A stretch of DNA of 64,000 nucleotides, taken from contig CP154956.1 in assembly GCA_039621445.1 (NCBI GenBank), forward strand, positions 81,526,474 through 81,590,473, given 5' to 3'. Below are positions 13,501-26,600 of this stretch, one piece after another. This DNA is from Euglena gracilis. Taxonomy: Eukaryota > Euglenida > Euglenophyceae > Euglenales. The notes below the pieces were generated by a model. The model had not been told where the DNA came from and did not search any database. It saw nothing but the letters and a program-made list of their open reading frames with translations. The position numbers and the translations under genes are program-made. Every line of letters starts with the position of its first letter. Position 1 is the stretch's first letter.

Positions 13501-15828
13501 CTAGCTGGATTTGGCCTTTTCCCCCAAGTTTAGGCGCCAGCCGACCGAATCGCAGGCAGTGTCACAAACCAAATCGCACATGCATGTGCATACACCCCCC
13601 CCACCAAAAAGAAACCCGTTTCTTGTATGGTGGGTTTCCAAAAAATGGCCTGAGGGGTTTCTCATAGGTGGGGGTTTCTTATAGGTGGGTTTCAATGCCC
13701 GAAAAATCTTTGAGCCAACAAAAGGCCAAAAGTGGCCCAAAACAGTCAAAAATTTCCTTTCGGCGCCTTCGGCGCCGAAGGAAAATGGGGGGTTTCTTAC
13801 AGATGGGGGGTTTACGTGCCTGGCCGTGACACCCCCCCCCCATCCCTAACAGACGTGCGGCACTGCCGCACGGGCAGGGGCCAAGGGCAGGGGCCAAAGG
13901 GGCCAAAGCAAGTGGAAGGCGGCGGTCCATTACAATTTTGATGGGACGCACTCCTGACGCCAGAGACGACGCAGACTTATGGTTCGCCTGAGGAAGGAAC
14001 ACGCACTCAGTCGGCCTCGAAACTTTGGGAATGGCAGTCTATCATCGTTCATTCGGCCCAAGCGCCGAGGAGGACTGTGTGCTGGGTGTTGCACTCATAC
14101 ACAACCCGGCTCTGGGACCATGCGAGTCCTCTCACCAGGCACCAAACATTTATTGGGACGTTTTTCTGCTGGTTGCAATGCGGTGGGGCCCCCGGGGGGG
14201 AGCGTCTCCTCCAGCTTAAGAAAACCCCTGGACAAGGGCATGGATAAGATGTGTGCGCTGCTGGCACCTGACCTGGGGGGTCCAGCCAGCCCTTTTTTCT
14301 AGCCCCCCCCCTCAACCCCGCCCCCTGGGGGGGGGCAGGGTTCGATATAAAGATAGGTGGGGGGGGTCCGGACCCCCCCTGCGGGCTAGGAGGGGGGGGG
14401 GGTGGGGGACACCCCCCCACCTAAACAGGTGCGCGGTCTGGGTTACCGAAAATTTTTGACTCCCCAAAACGACCAAAAGTGCCATTTTGGGCACTTTTTG
14501 GGCAAAAATGTGCCAAAAATGCAAAAATTTTCGGCGCAAAGCGCCGGAGGAAAAAATTGACCCTTTTTGGGGGGGTCCTGGGTACCCCCCGAGGGTCGGT
14601 CCGGACCCCCCTGGCAGGTGGGGGGGGGTCCGGACCCCCCCCCCCTGCGGGCCAGGCGGGGGGGGGGGGCGGGGGGGACACCCCCCCACCTAAACCATGT
14701 ACGCCCTCCTTATATCAAACCCTGGGGGGGGGTCCAGCCAACACCTCTTTCTGGCCAGCACCTCACCCCCCTTCCCTAGAACCCAAGAACTCCACGAGAA
14801 ACTTTTAGCTTGTGTGATTCCTGTTTCCAATCGACCAATTTTGAAGTTGAATCTTTGCAATCCCAAGCTTTCTTTCACCTTTGCCAGCCAATACCTCATT
14901 CGAGGTTTGAAAAGGTGTCTTGTCTCCCCCCATCCCCCAGCACCATTTTTGACCATTTTTAAACACTCTTCAAAAATTTTCGGCACATTGCTCCGAAAAA
15001 AAATTTGGCCGGACCCTCCAAAAAGGGGCTGGCTAGCAGGGCTAGCAGCACCACCCCCCCCCCCCGATGGGGGTTCTGTTGTGGCTGGGCTGGGCCAAAA
15101 TCGGAGCAGACTACAGCAGTCCCCCCCACCGGGGCTGCAAAACCTTAAAGAGAGGCATGTTCCCAAAACCTGCTTTCGACATGCCCCAACGACATGCTGG
15201 CGTGTGGCGACACATTCATTTTTGTGCTGCTCCGCAGTTCACCGTGGCAGAAAATGCCGGAAAAAATTTACCTAGCTTTTATTTGGGACAGAATGGCATT
15301 CAGAAAACTTATTTGAATGTTTTCAAACAAGTTTGAACACATGTGCCAGATGCCCATGTTTTTTCAAAACTGTGCTTTGCAGGTCATTCTTTGGGCGATT
15401 GCCTGATTGTGGCCAAGCCTGGCCCGGCTCAGGTCCAGCCGGGGTCCAGCCCCCGCCTCCCGGGGGGGGGGGCTAGGCAGCCCGAATTTCTATCCCTAGC
15501 CCAGCACCCCCCTCCCTGGGCCCTTAAAGAGATGTATGTTTGGGCATGGGGACCACCATGGGAATCACTTGCTGTCCTCACTTGCAAGGAACACCACAGG
15601 GCTTCGCCTGCGTGGCCTATGGGCTCGATGCGGAGGGGGCTGGCGAAGGCCGGGATGGCGGCCGGCGCGGGGGCAGGGGGGCCGGCGTCCGTGAAGGGTC
15701 GGTATGGAGTGATGACGGGGGCGGGGGCGGGGGTGGGCGTCGGCGGAGGGGGCTGGCGGCTGGGCCGCGGGCCGATTCAGTGGCAGCCTTTCTGTCTAAC
15801 TCTCCGAGGTTGGTGTGTCATCAAAATG

Positions 15829-15901
<73 letters not shown>

Positions 15902-16253
15902 GTGTGTGTGTGTTGTGTGTGTGTGTGTGGGTGGGTGGGTGGGTGGGTGGGTGGGTGGTGTGTGTGGGTGGGTGGGTGGTGTGTGTGTGGGTGGTGTGGC
16001 GTATATACGTTTGTGTGTGTGTGTGTGTGTGCGTGCGTGCATGTGCGTGTGTGTCGGTGCGTGCATGTGCGCGCATTCCGTGTGCATGCATGCGAGTGTG
16101 TGCACGGGTGTGCAAGCGTGTGCGCGCGCAGTATGGGCCGTGGCCCTGCTGGGAGCCGAGGTGTTGCTCCGCGGTGGGGGCCGGGGGGTCTGCTGGCGGG
16201 GCGGGGGGCGGGTGCCGCTCCCGGCGGCGGAACACGGACTTGCAGCCGCCCAT
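3692..16253 (-). CDS. Proline-rich disordered protein, N-terminal MGGC (not recognised)
   Basis: Exons read on the minus strand, in order: 16253 to about 16140 (starts MGGCKSVFRRRERH); about 15770-15625; about 12890-12728; 11844 to about 11680 (IQIEPYDLPDPEEPAIP); 10969-10853 (EVDIAALREEVTALLEDD); 10144-9838; 8439-8326; 7828-7754; about 6700-6490 (Thr/Pro/Tyr-rich); 4422-4244; and 3847-3692, ending KTEVW-stop. Several junctions are ordinary GT-AG and keep phase (12890 to 11844, 10969 to 10144 to 8439, 4422 to 3847); 8326 to 7828 is the introner intron. The product is mostly Pro/Ala/Ser-rich with one short acidic helix and a basic tail. The MGGC start fits N-myristoylation plus palmitoylation, so membrane anchoring is possible. 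The first two junctions and those between 7754 and 4422 are not resolved. It starts 720 bases after the DRC3 stop on the same strand. No domain was recognised. Confidence 0.55.
3949..4113. repeat. Microsatellite (TGCG)n then (TG)n/(CG)n
   Basis: A pure TGCG tetranucleotide array passes into TG and CG dinucleotides, in the intergenic/intronic DNA between the last two exons of the proline-rich gene. The long ORFs across it are artefacts of the repeat. Confidence 0.95.
5886..6170. repeat. Degenerate decamer array CCACTTTTGG
   Basis: About 20 diverged copies of a 10-base unit (CCACTTTTGG / CCACTTTTGC) lie in a gene A intron. The reverse-complement unit forms another array at 36660-36930. Confidence 0.85.
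7829..8325 (-). mobile_element. Introner-type intron with 19-base perfect terminal inverted repeat
   Basis: The inverted repeats CAGGGATGGATGGGAAGCC occupy 7834-7852 and 8304-8322. The flanking 8-mers (minus strand CCACCCCC and GCACCCCC) match at 7 of 8 positions. Splicing at CAG +4 and CTG -8 joins codon ACC to CCC in phase, linking the exons at 8439-8326 and 7828-7754. Neither end is GT-AG. The interior carries G/C runs and the GC hairpin at about 8117-8134. Confidence 0.8.
10191..10643. repeat. 450-base (CA)n microsatellite with CG interruptions
   Basis: An almost uninterrupted CA array with ACGC blocks, inside the intron between the 10969-10853 and 10144-9838 exons of the proline-rich gene. 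The several ORFs longer than 150 codons across it are low-complexity artefacts. Confidence 0.97.
15829..16130. repeat. Compound (TC)n(TG)n(GGTG)n microsatellite
   Basis: TC, then TG, then GGTG and TGTG units lie in the putative first intron of the proline-rich gene, just downstream of the MGGC exon. Confidence 0.95.
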
Positions 16254-16738
16254 GGGCGGGGGCGCTCACATGGGTCCTGGGGAGTGCAGGGCAGCAGAGG
16301 GGTACGAGAGCTCAAAAATGACTGTGTGACTGACGTTGTGTTCATGTTCTGAAAGGAAATTGCAATCAACTGACAATCAATGACCGGAGCACCTTTCTTG
16401 AATGAACTCCATCGAACAAAGGGGGAATATTTGATTTTTTCCCGAACAATGTGGAAAAATTTGGCGGCCTCTGCCAAAAAGGCACGGAAATAAAATGGCA
16501 TGGAAATATTGGCAGGATTTTTTTCTGCCAATTTTTTCTATACCGCTTTTTTCGGCAGCCAATCCCCCCCTGTTCACAAAAAACAATAACAACTCTCCTT
16601 CACGCTGGTTTTGCATGTTTCAAGTGCATGACCATTTAACGTGTGACTATTGGCTTCTCCAATGCACACTAAACCAAAATCGCACATTGGGGATATGCAT
16701 GAGATGGGAGTCTTTGAAAGTGGGAAATATATATGTAT

Positions 16739-16771
<33 letters not shown>

Positions 16772-16972
16772 ATGTCATTGGACGAAATCCCAAATGGGAA
16801 AGCGCAATCCAAACTGTTCGTGCTTCATCGACTGTGCAAAGGGTGATGGGACCACAAACGACTTAGAAACAGACAATGATGGGAGGAATTTACAAACAGA
16901 TAGTGTCAGCCGTTGGGGGAGGTACACTAAACAAGTATGCCAGACAGAATGCAATGGCGGTGGCCCAGAGGG

Positions 16973-18657
16973 TCAAGGAGCGTAGCTGCTGTAATACGAG
17001 CTCTCGTCCTGGTCGAGGTAGGAGTTGATCTCCTGCGTGACCAGCGACACATACATGTTGATCCGACGCAGGGAAGGGCCAACGGCACCCCAACCTTCCA
17101 TATATTAAAGTGGACTTGTCCCATTTCGGCAGTTCCGTGGCTTCAGGGGAAAAAAACTGAGCTCTGGAATTGAAAAACAATTTGAAAGAATTCCGGGGGG
17201 GGGGGCTGGCATGAGAACTTGAGGTGTACGCCATGGAAAAACACATCCAACTGTACGGTCTCCGCGACGGCCCCGCCCTGTGTTCTGTCACACGGTTGCG
17301 GTTGCGCTCGTGCTCCTCCCGCAGGTGTTGGTGGTAGAGCCCCGACAGGCCCCACCACTGCACCAGCGCTGCACGGGAAGGCCCGGTGGGGGGGGGTCGA
17401 CCCCTCCATCCACCATAGCACTTTCATAGATTTTTGGGAAACAAATCCACCCGGCGCCGAAAGCACGGGGAAATATTTTTTGGGGTCGAAAATTGGTGCT
17501 CCCAGAAATACTGGAGGAGGTGGTGGGGTGGTCGACCTGGCTGTTTGGCCGATCCCTGTTCTGCCCTGGGTCCCATCCCCACGCCACCCCCCCCCACCCC
17601 CGCCATGCCACGGACTGCGGGCTCAGGCGGTCAGGTGGGGCCTGCCCTCGTCCAGCGCCTTCTTCTCGTTGCTGATCAGCTGCTCCTCCTTCGCGTACAT
17701 CTTTTGCTCGTGGGCCTCGTGGGACTGCAAGGAGGGGGCGGAGATGCACCCTTGGGTGGAATAAGACAAGGTATGTCTTTACAGGGGCGGAACTTCGAAC
17801 ACACCAGTGGCCGTTTATTCTGCATGGTACAAAACACTTCAATTGTGCCTCCAGCTGTTTGACGTATTGTGCGGAGGTCATTTTGCAACTCTTATTGTGC
17901 AAATGCTTTTCCGTGCTTCACGTCTGTGACCGTGATTGCGATGATGGGCAGCCACTCCAGAAGAAAGAGGAAAGAACCAGATCAAATTGTCCAAAACAGA
18001 CTCATCTTGTACAAATAATAAGCCTGCACCACACAGATTCAACCTGAATGTAGGCGTCAGGCATCACAGGGGTTCTAGTGTGGTATAACCCACGGCCTTC
18101 ATCTTGGGAAAAGATATGCCGCTGACTCAGACCTCGTTCACCATCTTCATGATGTCCTCGCGGTTGTCCAGCAGGGAGAGGACTTGGCGGCTTGCGTCGT
18201 CGATGAAATCGGTGTTACCCGCCTGGGCCATGAAGAGAACCATGCACCCCAAAGAAAGGGAACAGGACAAGGCAAAACCAATTTGTGTCGTCATGCCACC
18301 TTGATGCTCCGGTGCGCAGCTGAACAAAGGAATGATTTGAATAAATCAAACAAATTGCCAAATGATAGTTCTTTTTGAGGGTACATAGAACATCAGAGCT
18401 CCTCAGGGAAAGCTGATATGTAGGGGAGGGGGTTTCAAAGATCTGAAAAGAAACAAATTTCGGCCGAGTCACCCGCGCGTGGCCGGATTTCTGCTGCGAG
18501 ACTCCTGGATTCAACAAACGTGAAAGATGAGAAAAGAGCCAGCTGCCAGACAGGGAAGAAGAAAGAAAGAGGGTAGGTGAAAGAATGATGTGAGACTCCC
18601 CAATACACACACACACACATGCACGCATGCACGCGCGTGCACACACACACACACACA

Positions 18658-18714
<57 letters not shown>

Positions 18715-21700
18715 GCACTCAGGCACACGGGCGCGTACACACATACTCACACTCACCACACTCACACACTGGCATCACCTGGGCCTCTGTGTGTCGGTTC
18801 TCCACCAAGCCAATGAAGATGTGGAAGATGTCATCGAAATACTTCTTCTCCTCCTCACGCAGCTTGGTGAATGACTGCGTGATGCTCTCCACCGTCTGTG
18901 ACAAAAGATGGGCCCCCATTGCAGAGCAAAATGACAGGGGTCAGCAAGCGCGAAACAGGGCGACAAGAACATTGCTCCTCGAGACTGCGTGGGCTCGGCA
19001 ATATGAGCCATCAAATTAAAATTCTTAAAAATTTTGGTGCCTTTTTGGCATGTTTTTGGGAATTTTCTTTGCATTTTCGTGAGCTTTGCCCCTTTTCTCT
19101 CAGATTTTGAACATTTTGGCATATATTTTCAAAAAATGACTATTTTTGCACGTTTTTTTGTGCATTTTTTTTTGAGGCCAGACACATTTTTTTTGAGGCT
19201 ATACGAGCATCCCTCGGGGATGTTGGGCATGTTGGGGATCCCTTGGGGATGTTGCTTTCATTTTGGCTTGAATCCCTGGTGGCCCTGATAGTCCCCAAAT
19301 CCCCAATTCCCACAGAGCAAGGCAGGATTACTCGGCACACTTTGGGGGTTGGTTGGTCTGGAATTATGAGGAAAATGCAAAAAACAAACGGCAAAAAAAT
19401 GGTCAAAATTGCGAAAAATTGAGTAAATTACAAAAAGTGCACCAGAAAGCAAAATTGTGCTGGAAAAAACTGAAAACAATGTGCAAAAATTCGAGAAAAA
19501 AAATGCGAAACACATCCCCTGATCCCAGATCCCCCCCGCTTATGGTCACTTCCAGCCCGAACTCTGGCAACAAATAGATTGACACCCCCATGACGACCAT
19601 GATGAGGGGAAAAAAGCACCTGGTCCGTCAGCTCCGTGTAGATCTGCTCGAACCCGCGGATCACGTCCTCAAAAGCCTCCAGCTGGTCGGTCTCCAGTTC
19701 CAACAGCTGCTCCTGCAGCCGGTCCAGTGCCTGGCGTTGAGGCGGGACTACAACAGTGGAGAGAAAACAGCAAAACAATACCTGCCCAGGCATCGCCAAG
19801 GCTAGGGGCTTGAGACCACTTTTTTTAAAAAAAAAACTCAAGATACACTAATTTACAATAATGCAAAGCGCCCGAAAAAAAAATTGCTGTTTGTTGGGAC
19901 TCCTAAAATGATGATTTTTTGGCTTTGGTCGATCAAGGAAAAAAAACCCAAAAAGACCCCCCAAAAATTAAGCCCCAGAGGTTTATGGCCACAGACCCAA
20001 AATAAGAACTGGGCCATATTTCTTGGGGGGGGGGTGAATAATTTATGGTCAGGTAAATCTAACCATAAAATCACTGGCCAAGCACCACAAATTTATCACC
20101 TGGGGTATAGGGTGGTGTGGCATGAAGAGTATGACATACTGTATCAAATAGCATGGTGTGGAATAATGACCTTATGAGCCTATTGGTTCGTTGTGTCGTA
20201 CGCTTCATGAGAAGCTCTCCCTGGGGTAGACATCAACGCCGGTCCAGCTCCGTCCGCAGCGTGTTCCACTCCTGCTCGATGAAGGCCTCGTCGTCGCCAC
20301 GAGTGCCTACGCCGGCGACGGCAGAGCTGGACCGGGGATGGAATTCCGGAGAGAATGAACACCACGGCGTTTCAGAATTGCTTGAATGATGCCGCCAAGA
20401 AGGTCGCACGTCCCCTCAGGGAGGCTTGGTGCTCCGGCAAGGGGGCACTTTCAACCACTTCCCTCCAGAGGTCCAGTTCACAGGTGGGTGTCACACCCTG
20501 AATGTGGACATTTCAAAAGACTTGCGGGGTCGGGCCTGGACATAATGCCAACCCCCGAGGGGTGTCCTTTTGATGGACCGACACCTGGTGGCAAAAGGCC
20601 CCTCTCTCCCCCCGGCCGGGTTGGTGAGAAGAGGCCTGCGTTGCATTGAATGTCCTCTCCTGCCGCCACTGCTGGGCGTCAAAACCAACGGGCCGGCCAG
20701 GCCGCTGCCGGTCCCCTCCTGACCAGAGCTAAGACCGGGGGGAGGGGGGTCCTGGTGGACCCACACACTTTCCCCGAAAATGGCAAAAAATCGCGAAAAT
20801 GCCAAAAATAGCACCTTTTCAAAAAAAACTTCGGCGCCTTTGGCACCGAAAATCATATCCCATCCCCCTGGGGGGACCCCCCGGGGGGGGGGGGGGCTCG
20901 GCCGGAACCCCCCCCCCCCCCCCCCCTCCCCCCCCCCCCAGGGGTCCAAGACTAGAAAAAAAACCCCTGCTCCCGGCACACCGGACGCCAGGTTCAGGGT
21001 CTGCTTCTTCTTCTTCTCGAACGCCTTGATGAGCTCCTTGCACCGGCGGTCGGTGTCCGCCTTGGACTGGGTCACGACGTAGCTGTACTCCTCCACCTCC
21101 GCCGCCTTCCGCGCCCGGTGCTCGTTCATCTTGGTCTTGAACTCCTCCAGGACCTCCCCGAAGCTGGGGCACGGTGGGGCGGCGGAATGTCAGGACGGCT
21201 CCTCCACGGTATGCTGGTGTTTGGTGTTCCTTCCTGGATTGGCCGACAAACACTTACTCCCAACTTACACCTTCGCAAATGAGAACGCCGCAAATGCACA
21301 AGAACCGATTAAAAGAAGATAGCACACAGAATGGATGATGACGAGGCGATTGTCATTTCCGTTTTTTGGGGGGGGGGTTGAATTTGGGACAATATTCTTG
21401 AACCAAGATCTCATCAGAAGAACTGCAGGGGCAACAAAGACTGACAAAAGCAGGTAGTCAGAGGTGGAAAAAAGAAACAAAATTCCCTCCCCCTCAAAAA
21501 CCAAAAAAAGAATGTGGATTTGAAGAATGTGTACGATTTTTTGCTCCACGCTTCTTTGACGGATTATACAAGAAACAACAATGAAAGACCAAAGGTCGAG
21601 ACCAACATCAGGTAATGTCCTGATGTTGGTTGTTGGTGGGGGTTTGGGCAGAGAGGCAGAGATGAGTCGCATCCCCCCCAATCCGCCAAAATGTGTTTGC

Positions 21701-23484
21701 CCTCCTGATGTCAAACCTTCGTTTGGGGTAAACAGATTGGCCTGGCTCAGCCTCCTTTCTTTCCCATGCAGAGTGGCCAATCACCGCAGGGGTACCTGCT
21801 GCGGTACTTTTCCATCGCGTCCTTCAGTGAGGACTCCACCTCGATGAACGCATTCATGTGCTTCGCCTGTGGGGATTTAGGCAGTTCCGGGTGTCCTCTG
21901 GAACCACCAAGACCAGAGTGTGAGACAGGCATCAGCATCCATCAGGTGTGGGGGGGGGGGCATATTTGGACCTGTCAGGAAATGCGGTGCAAAAATAATT
22001 GACCTTGCCAAACACACAAACCCAAAAACACAAAAAACGACTCTTCCCTGCAGTCACATTGTTCCAGTGCCATGCCCCTGGTTGGGGCAGCAGACTGCTG
22101 GGACCCTGAGTGGAGGGCTGGCCCGAGGACGGGAAAGGCAGGTTGATGAAGCTGGGGGAGGGGACCTCGGGATCGTCACGGAACATGTCCTCGAACAGGG
22201 CGTTCATCCCGGGCATGTTGATCTCCCGCATCTGCGCCTCCAGCTGCATGGCGGTGAGGGAATACTAATTCACTTGGCTGCCCCACTGCGCCAATGCTGG
22301 CCACTCTGGCCTCCGTTGAGTGTCTGGCAGCCGCAGACAGTCGAAGCCGCGCCAGGTGTTTTTTTTTAAAAGACTGGGGGGTCCCCCCCAAGCTTGTGCT
22401 TACCGACCGGGGGGGGGGAGGGGTGTGGGTGCTGCCCCTAGCAGGCACACCCCGGGTGGGGGGGGTAGGGGTCCGGGGGGACCCAAAAATTTTTCATTGA
22501 AAATGGCCTTTTCCGGGTCGAAGGGGGGTGCCTGCTAGGGGCAGGCACCTCCCAAAACCCTACCCCCCCCGGGGGGGGGTCGGATCGGGTGCTATGGGGT
22601 GCCTGCCCCTAGCACCCCCCCCCCCGTGGGGTAGGCACCCGACGAAGCACAAGCCTGGTCCCCCCCCCCCCACCCACCGACCTTCTGGAGGGGGGGGGGG
22701 CAGGGGGTCCCGGGGGACCCACCCACTTTTCCCTGAAAAATGGCCAAAAATTGCAAAAAGGGCCAAAAATTGCACCTTTTCCAAAAAATTCTCGGCGCCT
22801 TTGGCACCAAAAAGTATATCCCACTCCCTCCGGGGGGACCCCCCCCCGGGTCCACGACTAAAAAAAACCCCTGATCTGCGTTCTGTGAAAGAGCCCAGAG
22901 CAGCATTCGTTGGCCCGTTCGGCCGGCCCAGCGGAGCGGCAGACCTCGGCAGCGTCCGCCCGCTCCCGCTCCTGCTCCTCCACCTTGGCCTCCGCCGCCT
23001 CGATCTCCATCAGCTGCTCTCGCTGGTCCTGCACCGCCTTCTCCACCTTGTCCTTGTCATACAATTGCTTACCGACCCCCGGGGGGGAGTGGGGGGTCAC
23101 TCCACTTTTTTAAAAACCAGTCAGTCACTCATTTTCAAAAAACCAGCCAGTCACTACCCCCCCCCGGGGGGGGGGTCGGCCACTCAGAAAAACGGCCACT
23201 TTCCAGTCACTTTAGGCCATTTTAGGCCCAAAAAAATTTTCCGGCGCCTTCGGCGCCGGGGTCACTCAAGCCACTTTTGCCCACTCCTGGCCGACCCCCC
23301 CGGGGGGGGGGGGTCCGGGCCAAAAACCAGTCAGTCACTTTGAAAAAACCAGTCACCCACCCCCCCGGGGGTTGGTCAGTGCTTAAGCAATTGTCTGGTC
23401 CTTGTCCACCAGCCGGTAGTCGCCCGCCAGGGCCCCTGCCCCAGACTGGCACTGTCCGCTTGGCAGACCACCATCAATCCCCCG

Positions 23485-23532
<48 letters not shown>

Positions 23533-23562
23533 GTGTGTGTGGGTGTGGGTGTGGGTGTGTGT

Positions 23563-23635
<73 letters not shown>

Positions 23636-26600
23636 TGTGAGGGTGTGGCCACTGGGTAATTGGATAAAAAGTGTGATGGACTCCATGGCATACCCTAAAC
23701 AATCCACCAAATGTGGCTGCTGCCAATTCTGGCCAAAAATGTGTACTGAAGGGCTGAGTGCCAGAGGGACAAATTCGATTTCCCGACGGAAACCCAGGGC
23801 CTGCAGTATGGAGAGTGGGGCCGCTTGCAAAAAAAGACGAGATATGAATCCACAACCGACAAAAAATTGAAGCAGTTAATCGCTTCCTCCAACTGGGCTG
23901 CAAGCCCGCAGCCACCACTTTTCAAGCGGCCTCGGGTGGGGTCCCTGGGCGAGGTACTTCAGGTTGCGGATGTGGGCGAGGATTTTGGACTCGTAGCTCG
24001 GGTGCTTGCAGAGCGGGTTGCTGTGGGGTCAAACAACTAACATTGAACTGCAGCAATCCACTCCACCCATTCTGGCAGTCCAAACCAAATATAACAGCTT
24101 CTTTTCTTCTTTAGAGTTTTAGACGACGCTTGGTGCAGACCTGGATAGCGTCAGCATGCGGAGCTTCTTGAACTGCCGAAGGTACTTTGCCACCGTGTCC
24201 CCTGCGGTCACCCTGTGGCTGTCAGTACCATCACTGGGAGGAAGCTCCATTTCATTCAGTGGTTGTCAACACTGTCCAGCGAAATGAACTGAAATACGAA
24301 CCTCCGGTAGCGGAGGGGGGAGCCAGCAACCAATTATATTGAGTCGAAGGGACGCCCACTTCCACCACACATCTCGCATCCTAATGCTCAACAGAACGCC
24401 CACAACACTCCCATCGCCGCGAGAAGCTGTTTTGCCGCCACTTTTTGTCAATGGTCATAACGTTGGAAAAAGGAGTTCAAAGTTTCCCAACCCGGTTGGA
24501 CAATGTGGAATGTTGACATCACCTATGTGCAATGCCATGCGACACGGGGTGACCGGCCGAGTTCGTTCAGATTGTTCTTGCCCACAGAGAGGCAGTTCAG
24601 GTTTATCAGCGTGGCCGGCAAGCAAGGTTAAATGCAAGGGGGTCTCGGCGATCAGCGATGCGGAGAGGGGGATTGGTCACATCTGATGGTGTTTGAAAGC
24701 CATTGTTGTACCTGTTACCCTCTCCACTCACTCACCCACTCACTCACCTTCCTTTCTTTTCGCTAATATCTTTTTTGCCCTGTATTTTGATACTTCCTCT
24801 CTGTTTTTTTTTTGCCCGTTGGACAAAATCACCTTCGATTTCATGCATTGGAACTCCAGAAATATGTGCCCATAAGAAACTTTGGGTAAATGCACTTATC
24901 AGAATGTCGTTTTTTATGTCTTACTGGTGTGCAATTCCACTTAGGAACACAAGACATGATGATGAATGGATGGATGGATATTGCATTCAACCATGGCCAT
25001 GCCTTCCAACTGGCTGATGGAGTTGCTGTAGAGCGCCAGCAGGCAAAGATGGCTTCCCAAAGTCGAGCCCAATCTTCGGTCACATATCGAAATAATTTTT
25101 TCAATTTTCAATTTCAATTTTCAGAGTGATCACTCTCCAAGAGGCTGTCATTGGACCACACGCCCAGCACCAGGGGTCTGACAAAATCGAATTCAAAACG
25201 AATGAATGGCATAATGAATTCGAACAATATCATTTGTCCAATGCTGGAGACGTCGACAGCTTCCCAGAAAGAAATACACAGTCCATATCCATGTGTATGC
25301 CAGTACCTTCCAAAACAACTCCCTCAGATGAACCTTCGACCCAAGAAGTCAGCTGCACTCGTTCAAAAAATTCAACAAGCACGCGCCAAAAGGTTCTGAT
25401 ATATTACTTCAAAAAACGAGGAAAGCAATAAATTTATTTTTCGAATGGGCTCTCCTTGCCTGAGTGTCAAATCTGTCAGCTCTGTCAGGGTCTCGAGGCC
25501 CTCGATTCGAGAGATGTTGTTGAAAGACAAATCCTGCAATTTAGGCCAACCAATGATAAGAATGATAATAATTCATGCATTCCTGTTATTGAATCCATCT
25601 GCAAACATGAGATACCTGCGCTGGGTGGCAAATGGGGGCTTTCCAAAAGAACGAAAATAGAGTGGCACAATGAGCCATCAGGTGGGGAGGGGGGAATGCG
25701 CAAGCCTGGCCTGGAAAAAAAAATGCGCAAAAATACGCAAAAAAATGCGCAAAAAATGCGCACTTTTTGAAAAAAGTGCTCAAAATTTGAGAGAAAATGT
25801 GCAAGAGTCACAGAAATGAAAAAAAAATTGCTCAAAAAAAACATGCAAAAATGGCACCAAATTTACAATAAATGTATGCAATTATGAGGAATATGTCAGT
25901 TTGAAAAAAATGCAAAAATGCAAAAAAGTCGAAAAATTGAAAAACTTTGCAAAATATGGTCCACAAATGCGAAAAATTGTGAAATCACGATAAAATGCAC
26001 CCAAAAAAAACAAACAAAAAAATGCGCTAACAAAAATCGAAAAAAAAATGCGCTAAAATGCGAAAAAAATGCGAAACACCCCCCCCCCCTGCATCAGGCT
26101 TCGCCAAAAATCCTGCCAAACTTGCATGCTTCCATGCAGTGTGGGCTGAATGTTCACAACAATGGAAACAAATCATTATTGCTAGAGAACTCAATGGGGA
26201 CGCCTCCCAGAAATCTGATCATCCCTTCACTTTCTCTTGGTTGGGGTAAACACATATATTTTATTGGGGAAAAGGAATGGCATAAGAGGTGCATATAACT
26301 CTTGGTCGGGCATGTATGTGAAATACCACCACAAGGAAAAGAACACCAGAACAGGCACGACAGAAACACTGGAACGCAATGCGTGCACAACGCACACCAG
26401 CCACTGCAGCGTCACCAGGTGGCCGAGGTTCTCAATCTTAGTGATGTTGTTATTGTCCAGCTGCAGTTTTGTGAGGACGCTGAAGCCCACCAGGTTGTCG
26501 ATCTGGGAGATCTGGCGGAAGGAGAAGACGAGGCACTCTACCTCGTAGAACTCCAGCTGCTGCTTTGGGACCTGCCAGAATGGACGTGCGACCCTGAATA

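Noticed and set aside
20871-20941. G-quadruplex or CRISPR-like array
   Set aside because: The polyG/polyC arms recur in many elements but are not spaced repeats with unique spacers, and the genes are eukaryotic.
22895-23110. Reading the DRC3 coiled-coil exon as a separate small gene (Met near 23100)
   Set aside because: The reading frame continues the DRC3 family alignment on both sides through defined introns.
25456-25465. GC-AG intron at the DRC3 third exon (CAG|GCAAGG donor)
   Set aside because: No AG acceptor near the next LRR exon restores frame, whereas the CAG/CTG rule does.
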